In this document: in pieces, positions 1 to 11,271 of the stretch
How the letters are laid out: each line of letters opens with the position of its first letter
Numbering within the stretch: position 1 is the stretch's first letter
Assembly (NCBI RefSeq): GCF_003688855.1
Contig: NZ_REFW01000001.1
Coordinates: 372,001-436,000, forward strand
Source of the DNA: Tessaracoccus antarcticus
Lineage (GTDB): Bacteria; Actinomycetota; Actinomycetes; Propionibacteriales; Propionibacteriaceae
Direction: 5' to 3'
DNA length: 64,000 bases
Made by a program: the position numbers and the translations under genes
The notes under the pieces: model-generated
What the model saw: the letters and a program-made list of their open reading frames with translations, nothing else
What the model was told of the DNA's origin: nothing
The model's database searches: none

Positions 1-243
1 GCGCCCTTCCGTTTGGGTGGGTGACCACAACTATGCCGTCTCCGTTCCCCGTGGGCGGACACCATCGAAAGCTCCGATGCTCGGGGCTGGCTCCCTGGAA
101 TGAACGACCCGCCATTTCCGGGTCCCACCCGGCCTTGGTGGTCGGAGGATCACCACGAGTTTGGGTCTCGGCCCCTGGCCTCGCTCACGACGTCGCTCCC
201 CTGCATGGCCTCCGTGGCCCACGCGGATTCGTTCTGGTTCGGA
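1..243. other. Window edge, no gene recognised
   Basis: No reading frame here has a recognisable protein signature. It lies on the 3' side of the HNH remnant and may hold its downstream flank. No clear hairpin terminator was seen. Confidence 0.3.
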
Positions 244-900
244 CTATTCTCGCCGTCGCACCATCGTGGCAGACGGCCTGCTCCCGCGCGGACCCACGAT
301 GTAGGTCCTGCCCAGCGGTGACGTCCAGCACAACTCGGCCAGCCCCCTGCGGCGGACCTTCCAGGCGCCCAGCGTCTTGGCCCGGTGCACGAGCCGTGCA
401 CAGGGGGCCAATCCCGTGACGCTCGTCTGCCCGGTCTTCCAGAGGTGGCCGAACCGATACGCCACGAGGTGGTCCAGGTCCAGGTGCTCAGAACTGCTGG
501 AGCTGAAGGGAAACGCCTCGCACGGGAACCGTCGTCTCACGGCGTCGCGGACCTGTTCGGGGATCTCGTAGGAGTCCACGGCAGGGATGCTCGAGTCATC
601 GACAACAGGTCGAACGGTGACGCGCGTGCCGGCCAGGAACTCCGGCAACGACGCCGCCGTCAGCGGACCGAAGCCCTCGATGCGCGCCACCCCGGACCCC
701 GGATCCACCAGTGTCTCCTCCGCGAGATGGACGTACACGACGGTTCGACCCCTGGGATTCCACGGTCGCGGCGAGCCGGGAGTCATGGGCTGGGAGGCTG
801 CGCTTGCCGTGAGCCACGACAACGCCGTCGCAGGATCCGCCAGTATCCCCAGCGCCGAGGCTCGCCGCTGATCCCGTGTTCGCCCGCTCCGTGTCCATGT
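244..900 (-). pseudogene. Truncated DUF222/HNH endonuclease-family remnant
   Basis: The minus-strand frame encodes a C-terminal stretch typical of actinobacterial DUF222/HNH endonuclease-like proteins. It includes a segment around QRRASALGILADP, GRTVVYVHLAEETL, IEGFGPLT, and an HNH-like LDLDHLVAYRFGHLWKTGQT block. The family is usually about 400-500 residues with an N-terminal DUF222 helical region; only about 220 residues remain. The frame could start at an ATG at 943-945, but recognisable similarity begins only near position 900, and the DUF222 half is absent. The frame stays open far upstream through the MFS gene on the other strand, but that part is high-GC shadow. Members of this family are often multicopy and decaying. 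I judge it a 5'-truncated remnant. The upstream break coincides with the promoter of the MFS gene, so a deletion probably joined the two. Confidence 0.75.
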
Positions 901-919
901 TCCATGATCCCGCGCACCA

Positions 920-950
920 CTGACATTTATAGAACACTTGTACATAGTGT
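920..950 (+). promoter_or_regulatory. Promoter with overlapping palindromic operator for MFS gene
   Basis: A -35-like CTGACA (920-925) and a -10-like CATAGT (943-948) are separated by 17 nt. Overlapping them is the imperfect palindrome ACACTTGTACATAGTGT (934-950). Operators of this form commonly bind TetR-family repressors of drug exporters. A second hexamer, TAGAGT (994-999), lies 6 nt before the ATG at 1006 and could drive a leaderless transcript. No regulator gene is adjacent. Confidence 0.55.
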
Positions 951-1005
951 GTGGAACAGCCATCACACCGGGGGCCTGGTCCGGCAGCGGGACTAGAGTT
1001 TGGTG

Positions 1006-2478
1006 ATGCAGCCATCCCTCCGTCCGCCCGGGGAGCACTACTCTCCCGACCCGAGGCGTTGGCTCATCCTCGCGGTGCTGATGGTGGCGCTTTTCATGTC
1101 GCTGATTGATGTGAGCATCGTCAACGTGGCCCTCCCCTCGATCCAGTTGGGCCTCGACGCCAGCCAGTCGCAGCTGCAATGGGTACTCTCCGGCTACGCG
1201 TTGGCGTTCGGGGTCGGGTTGGTGGCGGCGGGACGCGCAGGTGATCTCTACGGTCGCGGGGCACTGTTCATCGCTGGGGTCGCGGTCTTCACCGCGTCGT
1301 CGATGGCCTGTGGGCTGGCGCAGGACGCCACCACGTTGAACATCGCCCGTGCGTTCCAGGGAATCGGGTCCGGCTTGTTGAACCCGCAGGCCGTCGGGAT
1401 GATCCAGCAGCACTTCCGTGGTGAGGAACGCGGACGTGCCTTCGGGTTTTTCGGCGCAGCCGTGGGAGTCTCGGTGGCCATTGGCCCCGTGCTTGGCGGG
1501 CTGCTGATCCAGGCGTTCGGGATGGAGCACGGCTGGCGGTGGGTGTTCTTCGTCAACCTGCCCGTGGGTATCGCCGCCATCGCGCTGGCGGCGCGCTGGT
1601 TCCCCAAGCCGCTGTTCGGCCATCAGCCGGCCGAGGGTGCGCGGGCGCCGTCGGTGATCCGCGATCTGGACCCCGGTGGGGCCGTGCTCCTGGGGCTCGC
1701 TGTGTTGGCACTCCTGCTGCCCTTCGTCGAAGCCGGGGCTGGAGCGTGGACCTGGGTGTCGTTGCCGATTGGTCTTGCTCTCGTGGCGGTGTGGCTGTGG
1801 TGGGAGCGACGGCAGAAGCGGCACGACCGCAGCCCCATGGTCGACCTGGACCTCTTTCGCGTGGCAAGTTTCGCCAACGGCGCGCTGCTCGTGTCGTTGT
1901 ACTTCGTGGGCATCACCAGCGTCTGGGTGCTGATCGCGCTCTACATGCAGGACGGTCTGGGTCACACAGCACTGGCTGCGGGCCTGATCGGTCTGCCGAG
2001 TGCGATCCTGTCCGGTCTGGCCGCGCTGTGGAGTGGCCGCCACGTCGCCCGACTGGGCCGACGGCTCGTGATCGGCGGGCTGTATGTGGCGCTGGTCGGG
2101 CTCTTCAGCAGCATCCTCGTGGTGTGGTTGCACTCTCTCGGCACCGTGAGTGAATGGTGGCTGCTGCTCAGCCTCTGCTTCATAGGGGTCGCGCAAGGCA
2201 TGGTCATCAGCCCCAACCAGACCCTGACGCTTGCCGACGTGCCGCTGTCCTACGCCGGTAGCTCCGGCGGCATCATGCAGACCGGGCAGCGGATCGGCAC
2301 ATCCGTGGGCATCGCCGTCATCACGGCGCTGGCGTTCAGGGTGCTTGCCAGCAGCGGCTGGTCCTGGGCGCTCATCGCCGGTTTCGCCGCCATCATGCTG
2401 GTGGTGGTCGCCACCCTGTTCGTCGCCTACAACGACCTGCGCCTGCGGCGGAGCCATCCATCGCTCGGCCGTGGATAG
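1006..2478 (+). CDS. MFS drug exporter, DHA2 (EmrB/QacA-like) family
   Basis: This is a 490-residue integral membrane protein of the DHA2 class, which has 14 transmembrane helices and exports drugs or toxic organic compounds by proton antiport. The sequence shows an early acidic residue in helix 1 (LIDVSIVNVALPSI), the MFS motif A variant GRAGDLYGRG near residue 75, and the motif C-like GPVLGG segment in helix 5. The length matches the family. TTG, GTG and ATG occur in frame at 1000, 1003 and 1006; ATG is preferred, with TAGAGT 6 nt upstream as a possible leaderless -10. The palindrome in the upstream promoter implies repression by a TetR-like protein that is not encoded next to it. The substrate cannot be told from sequence. 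Confidence 0.88.
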   Translation: MQPSLRPPGEHYSPDPRRWLILAVLMVALFMSLIDVSIVNVALPSIQLGLDASQSQLQWVLSGYALAFGVGLVAAGRAGDLYGRGALFIAGVAVFTASSMACGLAQDATTLNIARAFQGIGSGLLNPQAVGMIQQHFRGEERGRAFGFFGAAVGVSVAIGPVLGGLLIQAFGMEHGWRWVFFVNLPVGIAAIALAARWFPKPLFGHQPAEGARAPSVIRDLDPGGAVLLGLAVLALLLPFVEAGAGAWTWVSLPIGLALVAVWLWWERRQKRHDRSPMVDLDLFRVASFANGALLVSLYFVGITSVWVLIALYMQDGLGHTALAAGLIGLPSAILSGLAALWSGRHVARLGRRLVIGGLYVALVGLFSSILVVWLHSLGTVSEWWLLLSLCFIGVAQGMVISPNQTLTLADVPLSYAGSSGGIMQTGQRIGTSVGIAVITALAFRVLASSGWSWALIAGFAAIMLVVVATLFVAYNDLRLRRSHPSLGRG

Positions 2479-2617
2479 GTGCAGGTGAGTGCCGTGGGTG
2501 TGAGGTCCTGACGCTCCAGTTCCGCGCTCACTTCGCGCGCCACGGCGGTGTTCACCCACATCATGGATTGATACTCCTCAGAGCGTGGTGGGGCCGATCG
2601 ATCACCGCATCACCCAC

Positions 2618-5600
2618 TCACTCGCACGACCCCAACAGCCTGAGCAGCACCTGCAGGTTGGGGTGGCTCTGGCTCTGCGCCTCCCCCGGATCATCCACGA
2701 CCGCTTGGCCCTGGCAGGCAGCCAGCACCTGCTCGTCGAGTGAGCCGTCCATGTCCGCCCTGCTTGCATGGGACAGGACCCAGCCGAGTGGCGCCTCGAC
2801 GGCAGGCGCGCTGCCCTGGGCGATGACGAACACCTTTGGCTTCACGACGTTGGGCCCCGCAGCCAGGGCCTGCGCGCGCTGGAGCCATGCGGCCGTCGAG
2901 TTCTGGGTCTTGCCGGCCGTGAGAGAACCCAACGGCGGGATGAGCAGTTCGGAACGGGTCTGGGGAGGCGTGGGCAGGAGGTCCCCACCGCGGCCGTTGT
3001 CGAGGAATACCACGATGGGGAGGACGGGGACGTCCTCGGGCACCTTCGCCAAGAGCTTCGGTGCCATGTCCACCAGGGACCCAAGGCCTGTTCCCTCGGC
3101 GTACCCGCCGTCGATGAGCTGGGCGCGAGGCGTGGCACCGCAGGGGCCCACCACACCCGAGGGTGTCACGTACGGGAATCGCGCCGCCAGCATGGCCGCC
3201 GTGGAGCCTCGGAGCCCGCGCAGGCAGACATCATCCAGTCCCGGCTCCACACCTGCCCGTGGCATGTAGGTGCGGATGTCGCGGCTGTAGGCCAGCGGTG
3301 CCCCGGCGTCCGTGCAGCGGATCGCGGCATCGGCGTCGACACCCACCGCCAGGTGCGTGACCAGCACCCGGCAACCGGAGGTGGCGTCCGTGGAGTTGAG
3401 GACCAACGGGGCGTCGAGACCGCCGTCGGTGGGGGGTGCGTAGAAGTCGCCGGCCAACGCCGGCACCTTCTCCTCCCACGCCGTCTCCATGAGCCCCGCA
3501 CGGTCCAGCCACCGGCCGTCGATGAGGGGCGGCACGCCCGTGACGGTGAAGGCGGGGTCGCGGACGAGCAATCCCAGGCTGGCCTGGGACAGGGCGTTGC
3601 CGTCGCCCATCTGCCACACCGCCTCGGCTGAGGCATCCACGGGGACCACCCTCGCCACCTCCAGTCCGACGGCCCCGCCGCTGACGCCGGAGGCGACGGC
3701 GATGGAGGCAATGCCGCAGTCGGTGTTCTCGGCCAGCACCTTCAGGACTGCCGCGGTCCAGTAGGCCGCTCGGATGCCCCCGCCCTTGGCGGCCACCAGC
3801 AACATCGGGCGTGCCCGGGTGCCGTTGGGCGCGGTGACGAGACAATCGGTGGTGCGTTCCTGCCACTGCGCCACGGCGGCCGCGTATGTGGTGGAGGGTG
3901 CCGGGGTGGAGGCGTCGGCCCTGATGCCATGGATGTCAGGGCTGCTCCCGGCGGCGGAGGCTGCCACCACTGCGATGGTGACGAGCGTGACCACCGGCGA
4001 CTCGCGTATCCGCAGCCACTTGGTCCAGAAGATCTCCGGCGGCGCCCACAGGGCATGCACCGCCGCTGACGCGCCGACCAGCAGCATGAGGAGGCCGAGT
4101 CCCACCATCACCGCGCCGAGGACCCCGATTGCTGCCGCCACCGGCACGGGCGCGACGGCCAGCACGACGAGAAAGACGGTGCTGAAAAGGATGCATACCC
4201 AGGCGAGCAGCCAGGGGCCGCGCTGCTCGGGCCTCACGGGGACGTGACTTTGCGCTGCGAGTGTGGAGGATTGTGCGAGGTTCGCGCCCACAGCCGGTGT
4301 GATGAGTTCTCGCACCAGCGGGATTTTCGACCCGAACCACGTCAGGGCCCACACCCCGTGCCGCCACGCCAGCGCTGCCGACACCAGACCGATGACCGGC
4401 ATCATGAACTGGGCGACGTTGCCCTCCCACAGCATCAGGAGCACGGTGTAGGAGCGCAGCAACCCTAGGGAGGCCACCACCACACCGGCCAGAGCCAGCA
4501 TGTCCCCCACCCGCCAGATCTCGGAGATGGGCAGCGGCCGCGCGACGGCGGGCGGTGGCTTCAGCTGGCTGCGATGTGTGCGCAGCCACCACGACACCCC
4601 CACGATGATCAGCGGCACGGAGCAGAACGCGATCAGCGGCAGCCACCTGATGGAGCCGCCGGGGACGATGACGACGACGACGGCCGCGGCCCCCGCCACC
4701 ACGGGGCCGAACAACCACTGCCACAGCAGGGTGCGGGGGCGGTCACCGGCGTCCAGCGAGCGGCGGATCGCGTCGTCGGTGAAGAGTCGTCCGAGGATGA
4801 ACAACCCGAACGTCACCACACCCAACACCACGACAGCCACGCTGGCGTGGACGAGCCCGGCGTACCCGCGGCCGTTGCCCACCTCCAGCCATGACCGCTG
4901 CACGTCGGGGAGCTGGTCGAAGATTCCCGGCCCCGGGACCAGTGCCAGCGCGGCGATGGGCACCACCGCCAGTAGGGAGAACCGCTGCTTGTACAGCGCC
5001 TGCCCCCACCGCCCCATCCACGCCCGCCCACGCACCGTGGCGACGGCGGCGTAGAGCAGGGGAACAACAGCCATCAGAAGTGCCACCCACTTCAGGTCCG
5101 TGGCGACGCTGGCGGCGAGCGCCAGACCAGGGCTCATGTCCGTCTGTGGGGAACCTGTCACCACGATCAGGAGCAGCAGGACGTTCTCCAGGATGTCGAA
5201 CGCTGCCGCCGCCCAGGCGAGTCCCGGCCGCACGCTCGTGAGCACCCTGACGGGGGCCCAGTAGGAGATGACGCGGCGCTTGCGCAGCTGATGCAGCAGA
5301 CTCCACAGCAAGAAGCCGTAGGTGAGGGCCAGCCCGGAGTCGATCACCGTGTAGGCCCACACGAACCCGTCGGCGCTGGACCCCAGATTGTGCAGTGTCA
5401 GCCAGGGATGGGACTGCGACGTCGGGAACGGCACGGGGGAGTGCACCGCGCTGGCCGCTGACATGCTGGCGGCGTAGCCCTCGCTGGAGACGCGGGAGAT
5501 GAGCCGATCCACCTCGCCAAGCGCGATGTAGACGCCCACGATGACGGTGACGAGCACGAGCTCACGTGTGGGGAGTTCGCTGCGGACCTCCGAGGCCACA

Positions 5601-5665
5601 GCCTCCGCTGACTGCGCATCCATGGAGCAATCATCGTCCGCGTGACCGCGCTCCGGAGGATCCAT
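2618..5665 (-). CDS. Multi-pass membrane protein with C-terminal patatin-like phospholipase domain
   Basis: The protein is about 1015 residues. Its N-terminal ~600 residues contain many hydrophobic helices. The C-terminal part carries the patatin signature: an oxyanion-hole-like KGGGIRAAYW near residue 625, the nucleophile elbow G-V-S-G-G near 660, and the catalytic Asp in IDGGY near 850. Patatin-like enzymes use a Ser-Asp dyad to hydrolyse acyl esters of lipids, so a membrane-anchored lipid hydrolase is likely. The start is uncertain: ATG at 5665 (MDPPERGH) or at 5623 (MDAQSAEA), neither with a good Shine-Dalgarno. The longer open frame upstream overlaps the divergent gene at 5716 and is probably not translated. 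It converges on the MFS gene, separated by 139 bp. No neighbour indicates a substrate. Confidence 0.75.
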   Translation of the reverse strand: MDPPERGHADDDCSMDAQSAEAVASEVRSELPTRELVLVTVIVGVYIALGEVDRLISRVSSEGYAASMSAASAVHSPVPFPTSQSHPWLTLHNLGSSADGFVWAYTVIDSGLALTYGFLLWSLLHQLRKRRVISYWAPVRVLTSVRPGLAWAAAAFDILENVLLLLIVVTGSPQTDMSPGLALAASVATDLKWVALLMAVVPLLYAAVATVRGRAWMGRWGQALYKQRFSLLAVVPIAALALVPGPGIFDQLPDVQRSWLEVGNGRGYAGLVHASVAVVVLGVVTFGLFILGRLFTDDAIRRSLDAGDRPRTLLWQWLFGPVVAGAAAVVVVIVPGGSIRWLPLIAFCSVPLIIVGVSWWLRTHRSQLKPPPAVARPLPISEIWRVGDMLALAGVVVASLGLLRSYTVLLMLWEGNVAQFMMPVIGLVSAALAWRHGVWALTWFGSKIPLVRELITPAVGANLAQSSTLAAQSHVPVRPEQRGPWLLAWVCILFSTVFLVVLAVAPVPVAAAIGVLGAVMVGLGLLMLLVGASAAVHALWAPPEIFWTKWLRIRESPVVTLVTIAVVAASAAGSSPDIHGIRADASTPAPSTTYAAAVAQWQERTTDCLVTAPNGTRARPMLLVAAKGGGIRAAYWTAAVLKVLAENTDCGIASIAVASGVSGGAVGLEVARVVPVDASAEAVWQMGDGNALSQASLGLLVRDPAFTVTGVPPLIDGRWLDRAGLMETAWEEKVPALAGDFYAPPTDGGLDAPLVLNSTDATSGCRVLVTHLAVGVDADAAIRCTDAGAPLAYSRDIRTYMPRAGVEPGLDDVCLRGLRGSTAAMLAARFPYVTPSGVVGPCGATPRAQLIDGGYAEGTGLGSLVDMAPKLLAKVPEDVPVLPIVVFLDNGRGGDLLPTPPQTRSELLIPPLGSLTAGKTQNSTAAWLQRAQALAAGPNVVKPKVFVIAQGSAPAVEAPLGWVLSHASRADMDGSLDEQVLAACQGQAVVDDPGEAQSQSHPNLQVLLRLLGSCE

Positions 5666-5702
5666 CAATAGATGAGGCCAACAGCGGGAGCCGAAGGCGT
5701 CG

Positions 5703-5718
5703 TAGGATCTCCAGAGTG
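5703..5718 (+). promoter_or_regulatory. Leaderless-type -10 hexamer
   Basis: TAGGAT (5703-5708) lies 7 nt upstream of the GTG at 5716, the spacing expected when transcription starts at the start codon. No strong Shine-Dalgarno is present. Confidence 0.5.
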
Positions 5719-6303
5719 CCCGCCGACGAGGATTCCACACCGAAAGACGGTCCACAACCCTGCGAGCCGTCCATCGAATCGTCGCACATCGACGATTTTG
5801 GCTTCTACTCATACGAACCGCCAGCGCCTGGTGGCGCGCCGACCACAACCCCTTCCGCGGCATCCCGGGGGACAGGGACGGGAGTGGTGTCACCACCGCT
5901 TCGCCCGGGCGAGGTCGATGTGTGGCTGTGGGAATGGCAAGTCGCCGAGGACCGTCGTCAGGTCCTGCTCGGCGAAACAGTCATGTGGGACCTCGTGCCC
6001 ATGGACCAGGACTGGATCTCGAAACTTTTCGCCGACCGACGGTCAGTCCCGCTGCAGCTCGACACCTATGCCGGACACTCGGAACCCGCCGACGCCCCCG
6101 AATGGACCCGGATGAGTGGCGTCGTCCAGCGCATTGAGCACGTCTCGGTGCGCTACGTCCAGCCCACTGACCCGTCAGGAACAGGCAGTGTTCCAGAGCG
6201 AGGTGCGGCCGTTGTGCACACGGTCCCGTCGATCTGGCCGGAGCAACCGCACACCGGATCAACCACGGGATGGATCGTCCGCATAGTCGAAGCTTTCTCA
6301 TAG
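5716..6303 (+). CDS. Uncharacterised protein, possibly DUF6578-like
   Basis: This is a 195-residue soluble protein with no signal peptide. The first ~70 residues are Pro/Ser/Thr-rich and probably disordered. The remainder starts at VDVWLWEWQVAEDRR and continues with LGETVMWDLVPMDQDW and GVVQRIEHVSVRYV, ending in GWIVRIVEAFS. This resembles small actinobacterial proteins annotated DUF6578, but that is from memory and not certain. The GTG start was chosen because a TAGGAT hexamer precedes it by 7 nt. The upstream in-frame extension would overlap the divergent patatin gene. It ends 41 bp before the DinB-like gene, so the two may be cotranscribed. No function is proposed. Confidence 0.6.
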   Translation: MPADEDSTPKDGPQPCEPSIESSHIDDFGFYSYEPPAPGGAPTTTPSAASRGTGTGVVSPPLRPGEVDVWLWEWQVAEDRRQVLLGETVMWDLVPMDQDWISKLFADRRSVPLQLDTYAGHSEPADAPEWTRMSGVVQRIEHVSVRYVQPTDPSGTGSVPERGAAVVHTVPSIWPEQPHTGSTTGWIVRIVEAFS

Positions 6304-6344
6304 GCTCGGGTGGCGGGCAACTGCCCCACGACGGAAGGAACGCC

Positions 6345-6977
6345 ATGGACCTGTGGCCCCTGATTCATGCCGAAAGGGGCGCCCTCGCCGAGGACCTCGC
6401 GACTCTCAACGACACCCAGTGGGATTCACCATCACTGTGTGGCGAGTGGACGATCCGGGAAGTCGTCGCACACATGAGCGCGGCGGCCAGCGTGGGACGG
6501 CTGCGGTGGTTCCGCAGCGTGCTGGGCGCCCGGTTCGACTTCGGCCTCCACAACCAGCGGCGGCTCGCCGAGCATCTGGGCGCGACGAACGCCGACACCC
6601 TGGCGGAGTTTCGTCGCATCATCCCCAGCACCACGGCCCCCATGGGGCCGGCCGCCGCCTGGCTCGGCGAGGTGGTGGTCCACACGGCCGACATCCGGCG
6701 TCCACTCGGCATCGACCGCACACCTCCCGTGGAGGTGGTCACGGAGGTTGCACGCTTCTACGCGAGTCGGGACTTCGCAGTCCCCAGCCGCAGCGCCGCG
6801 AAGGGCCTCCGACTGGAGGCCATCGACGGCCCCTTCTCCTCCGGCGAAGGGCCTCTGGTCCGGGGGACGACGCTGGCCCTGACCATGGCCATGGCTGGCC
6901 GCGCTGTCTTCTGCGACGACCTCACCGGCGACGCGGTCACCGTCCTGCGAGGTCGGTGCCACCACATCAACCCTTGA
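6345..6977 (+). CDS. Mycothiol-dependent DinB-like enzyme (TIGR03083 / maleylpyruvate isomerase family)
   Basis: This 210-residue protein begins with the hallmark of the actinobacterial mycothiol-dependent maleylpyruvate isomerase/DinB family: an N-terminal helix pair followed by SPSLCGEWTIREVVAHM near residues 27-43, where the final His is a metal ligand in this fold. A second block, GEVVVHTADIRRPLG, supplies another expected metal-binding His. Family members transfer or use mycothiol in detoxification or isomerisation; the exact substrate is unknown. The start at 6345 has GGAAGGAA at 6333-6340. The stop overlaps the stop of the convergent GntR gene by 11 bp. Confidence 0.75.
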   Translation: MDLWPLIHAERGALAEDLATLNDTQWDSPSLCGEWTIREVVAHMSAAASVGRLRWFRSVLGARFDFGLHNQRRLAEHLGATNADTLAEFRRIIPSTTAPMGPAAAWLGEVVVHTADIRRPLGIDRTPPVEVVTEVARFYASRDFAVPSRSAAKGLRLEAIDGPFSSGEGPLVRGTTLALTMAMAGRAVFCDDLTGDAVTVLRGRCHHINP

Positions 6978-7314
6978 GCGCCCGCTGGACCAACGACAGG
7001 GCCTCCGCTGCATCGAGCCCCAGGGATCGAACCGTGTCGGCGTACGCGCGTGCGGCGGCCTTTGCGGCCTGGTTCTCGTTGTCGTCGGCCACGAACGTGC
7101 CGGCACGTCCCCGTCCCACCAGGACCCCTGCCAGCTCCAGTTCCCGGTAGGCACGCGCCACGGTGTTCGGTGCGATGCCCAGATCATCTGCGAGTCGACG
7201 AACCGTGGGAAGGCGGTCACCGGGCACCAGGTCACCCGTCCCAACCTGGACCGTGATCTGCTGGCGAAGCTGCTCGAACGGTGGCGTTGACGAGCCGGGA
7301 TCAATGCTCAGCAT
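6967..7314 (-). CDS. GntR-family transcriptional regulator, YtrA-type
   Basis: This short regulator of 115 residues has an N-terminal GntR winged helix (PFEQLRQQITVQVGTGDLV, LPTVRRLADDLGIAPNTVARAYRELE) and only a short C-terminal helical extension, as in the YtrA subfamily. YtrA-type regulators usually control ABC or membrane transport genes. The start at 7314 gives MLSIDPGSS, with CGGAAG about 10 nt upstream; an upstream in-frame start is less likely. It is divergent from the pyrophosphatase gene, with 238 bp between starts. The inverted repeat GTTCGCCGAAC (7417-7427) in that gap could be its site, but this is inference. Confidence 0.82.
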   Translation of the reverse strand: MLSIDPGSSTPPFEQLRQQITVQVGTGDLVPGDRLPTVRRLADDLGIAPNTVARAYRELELAGVLVGRGRAGTFVADDNENQAAKAAARAYADTVRSLGLDAAEALSLVQRALKG

Positions 7315-7408
7315 CAGCAAAGCTTCCGTCGTTGCCCCGACGGCGGCGGGCACATGTCACCATCATCACGAACCCGGCGCTGATGCGCATCGCGACCCCC
7401 ATTATGTA

Positions 7409-7437
7409 TTGACACAGTTCGCCGAACAGCGTAGCCG
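7409..7437 (+). promoter_or_regulatory. Promoter of the H+-pyrophosphatase gene with internal inverted repeat
   Basis: A consensus -35 TTGACA (7409-7414) and a -10-like TAGCCG (7432-7437) are spaced by 17 nt. The spacer contains the palindrome GTTCGCCGAAC (7417-7427). A transcript from here would have a leader of roughly 110 nt before the ATG at 7553. Confidence 0.55.
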
Positions 7438-7552
7438 TGTGGCAGTCCACGGCGGAAACCCACCCCCCTTCACCGCACCAGAACCCCCGGCGTAGCATCA
7501 GGCCCACGGGCGGTAATGGCGCCGTCGGTGGACCTCTTGAGGAGTGGACACG

Positions 7553-10069
<2,517 letters not shown>

Positions 10070-10100
10070 CCGATGAGCTGCATCACCCTTACACCGCTCT

Positions 10101-10127
10101 CTGCCCGGGGTCCACGTGGCCCGGCAG
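10101..10127 (+). terminator. Weak hairpin downstream of hppA
   Basis: CTGCCCGGG near 10101 can pair, with one bulge, with CCCGGCAG ending near 10127, enclosing a CCACGTGG palindrome. There is no T-run, so termination is uncertain. Confidence 0.3.
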
Positions 10128-10129
10128 GA

Positions 10130-10145
10130 TATGTTGGGGTGCGTG
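10130..10145 (+). promoter_or_regulatory. Leaderless-type -10 of femX-like gene
   Basis: TATGTT (10130-10135) is 7 nt upstream of the GTG at 10143. No good Shine-Dalgarno precedes this start. Confidence 0.45.
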
Positions 10146-11270
10146 AGCATCACGGTCAAACCCATTCCCGCAGCGGAGCATCTCGCCTTCATCACCGAGC
10201 GCGGATCCGCCAGCTTCCTGCAGACTCCTGCGTGGGCATCGGTGAAAAAGGAGTGGAGGGGTGAGTCGCTGGGCTGGTTCGACGCCGACCAGCTGATCGG
10301 TGTCGGCCTGGTGCTGTACCGAAAGCTGCCGAAGCTGAAGCGCTACCTGGCCTACCTCCCCGAGGGTCCGGTGCTTGACTGGGCGCGCCCCGACGTCGAC
10401 GAGCAACTCGACGCACTCGTGGCCTACGCGAAGAAGGCGAGGGCGTTCGCCGTGCGGATCGGCCCGGCCATCGTGCACCGCCGGTGGTCCGCCGAGACCA
10501 TCAAGGCCGCCATCGCTGACGACGCCGTCACCCGCCTGTCCCAGGTGGAACCGGACGACACGTCGCTGGTTGCCACCCGTGTCCTGCGACTGCTCCAGCA
10601 CCGCAACTGGACCACCAGTGACGGCGACGAGGGTTTCGCCGCAGGCCAGCCCATGTTCAACTTCCAGCTCCCCCTCCTCCACACCGACGGGACAGCAAGG
10701 ACGGAGGCCGAACTCCTCAAGGGCATGAACCAGCTGTGGCGCCGCAACATCAAGAAGGCTGAGAAGGCCGGCGTCCAGGTCAGGACCGGCGAGCGCGCCG
10801 ACCTGGCCAGGTTCCACGAGATCTACCTCGAGACCGCGCAGCGCGACGGCTTCACCGGCCGCGCACTGTCCTACTTCGAGACCATGTGGGACGCCCTGAA
10901 CGCCGAGGACGAGGACCGCATGCAGGTGTACCTCGCCGAACACGACGGCGACCTCGTGGCGGCCACCACCATGATCCGCGTCGGCACACACGCCTGGTAC
11001 TCCTACGGCGCCTCCACCACCGCCAAGCGTGACGTCCGCGGTTCCAACGCCGTCCAGTGGCGCATGATCCGCGACGCCGCCGCCAGGGGCTGCCACGTCT
11101 ACGACCTCCGCGGCATCACCGAGGGCGTCGGCGCGGACGACCCGGAGATCGGCCTCATCCAGTTCAAGGTGGGCACCGGCGGGGAGGCCGTCGCGCACCT
11201 CGGCGAATGGGACAGGGCCATCAACAAACCGCTCCACTTCGCATTCCTCACCTACATGAAGCGGCGCTGA
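10143..11270 (+). CDS. FemX/FemAB-like peptidoglycan bridge aminoacyltransferase
   Basis: The 375-residue protein belongs to the FemABX family, which uses aminoacyl-tRNA to add amino acids to the peptide stem of lipid II. Visible features are SFLQTPAWASVKKEW near the N-terminus, LAYLPEGPVLDW, a central tRNA/lipid II-facing region with LWRRNIKKAEKAGVQV, the family-typical WYSYGAS segment, and YDLRGITEG near the C-terminus. In staphylococci and streptomycetes such enzymes make Gly or Ala bridges; the amino acid used here cannot be read. GTG at 10143 is chosen because of the hexamer 7 nt upstream and the VSITVKPI start. The alanine racemase-like gene starts 1 nt after this stop, so the two are almost certainly cotranslated. 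The nearby PBP, DUF5318 and MurJ genes give a cell-wall context. Confidence 0.87.
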   Translation: MSITVKPIPAAEHLAFITERGSASFLQTPAWASVKKEWRGESLGWFDADQLIGVGLVLYRKLPKLKRYLAYLPEGPVLDWARPDVDEQLDALVAYAKKARAFAVRIGPAIVHRRWSAETIKAAIADDAVTRLSQVEPDDTSLVATRVLRLLQHRNWTTSDGDEGFAAGQPMFNFQLPLLHTDGTARTEAELLKGMNQLWRRNIKKAEKAGVQVRTGERADLARFHEIYLETAQRDGFTGRALSYFETMWDALNAEDEDRMQVYLAEHDGDLVAATTMIRVGTHAWYSYGASTTAKRDVRGSNAVQWRMIRDAAARGCHVYDLRGITEGVGADDPEIGLIQFKVGTGGEAVAHLGEWDRAINKPLHFAFLTYMKRR

Positions 11271-11271
11271 C

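Noticed and set aside
901-2559. Minus-strand extension of the HNH remnant through the MFS gene
   Set aside because: Only the part below about 900 resembles the DUF222/HNH family; the rest is antisense to the exporter.
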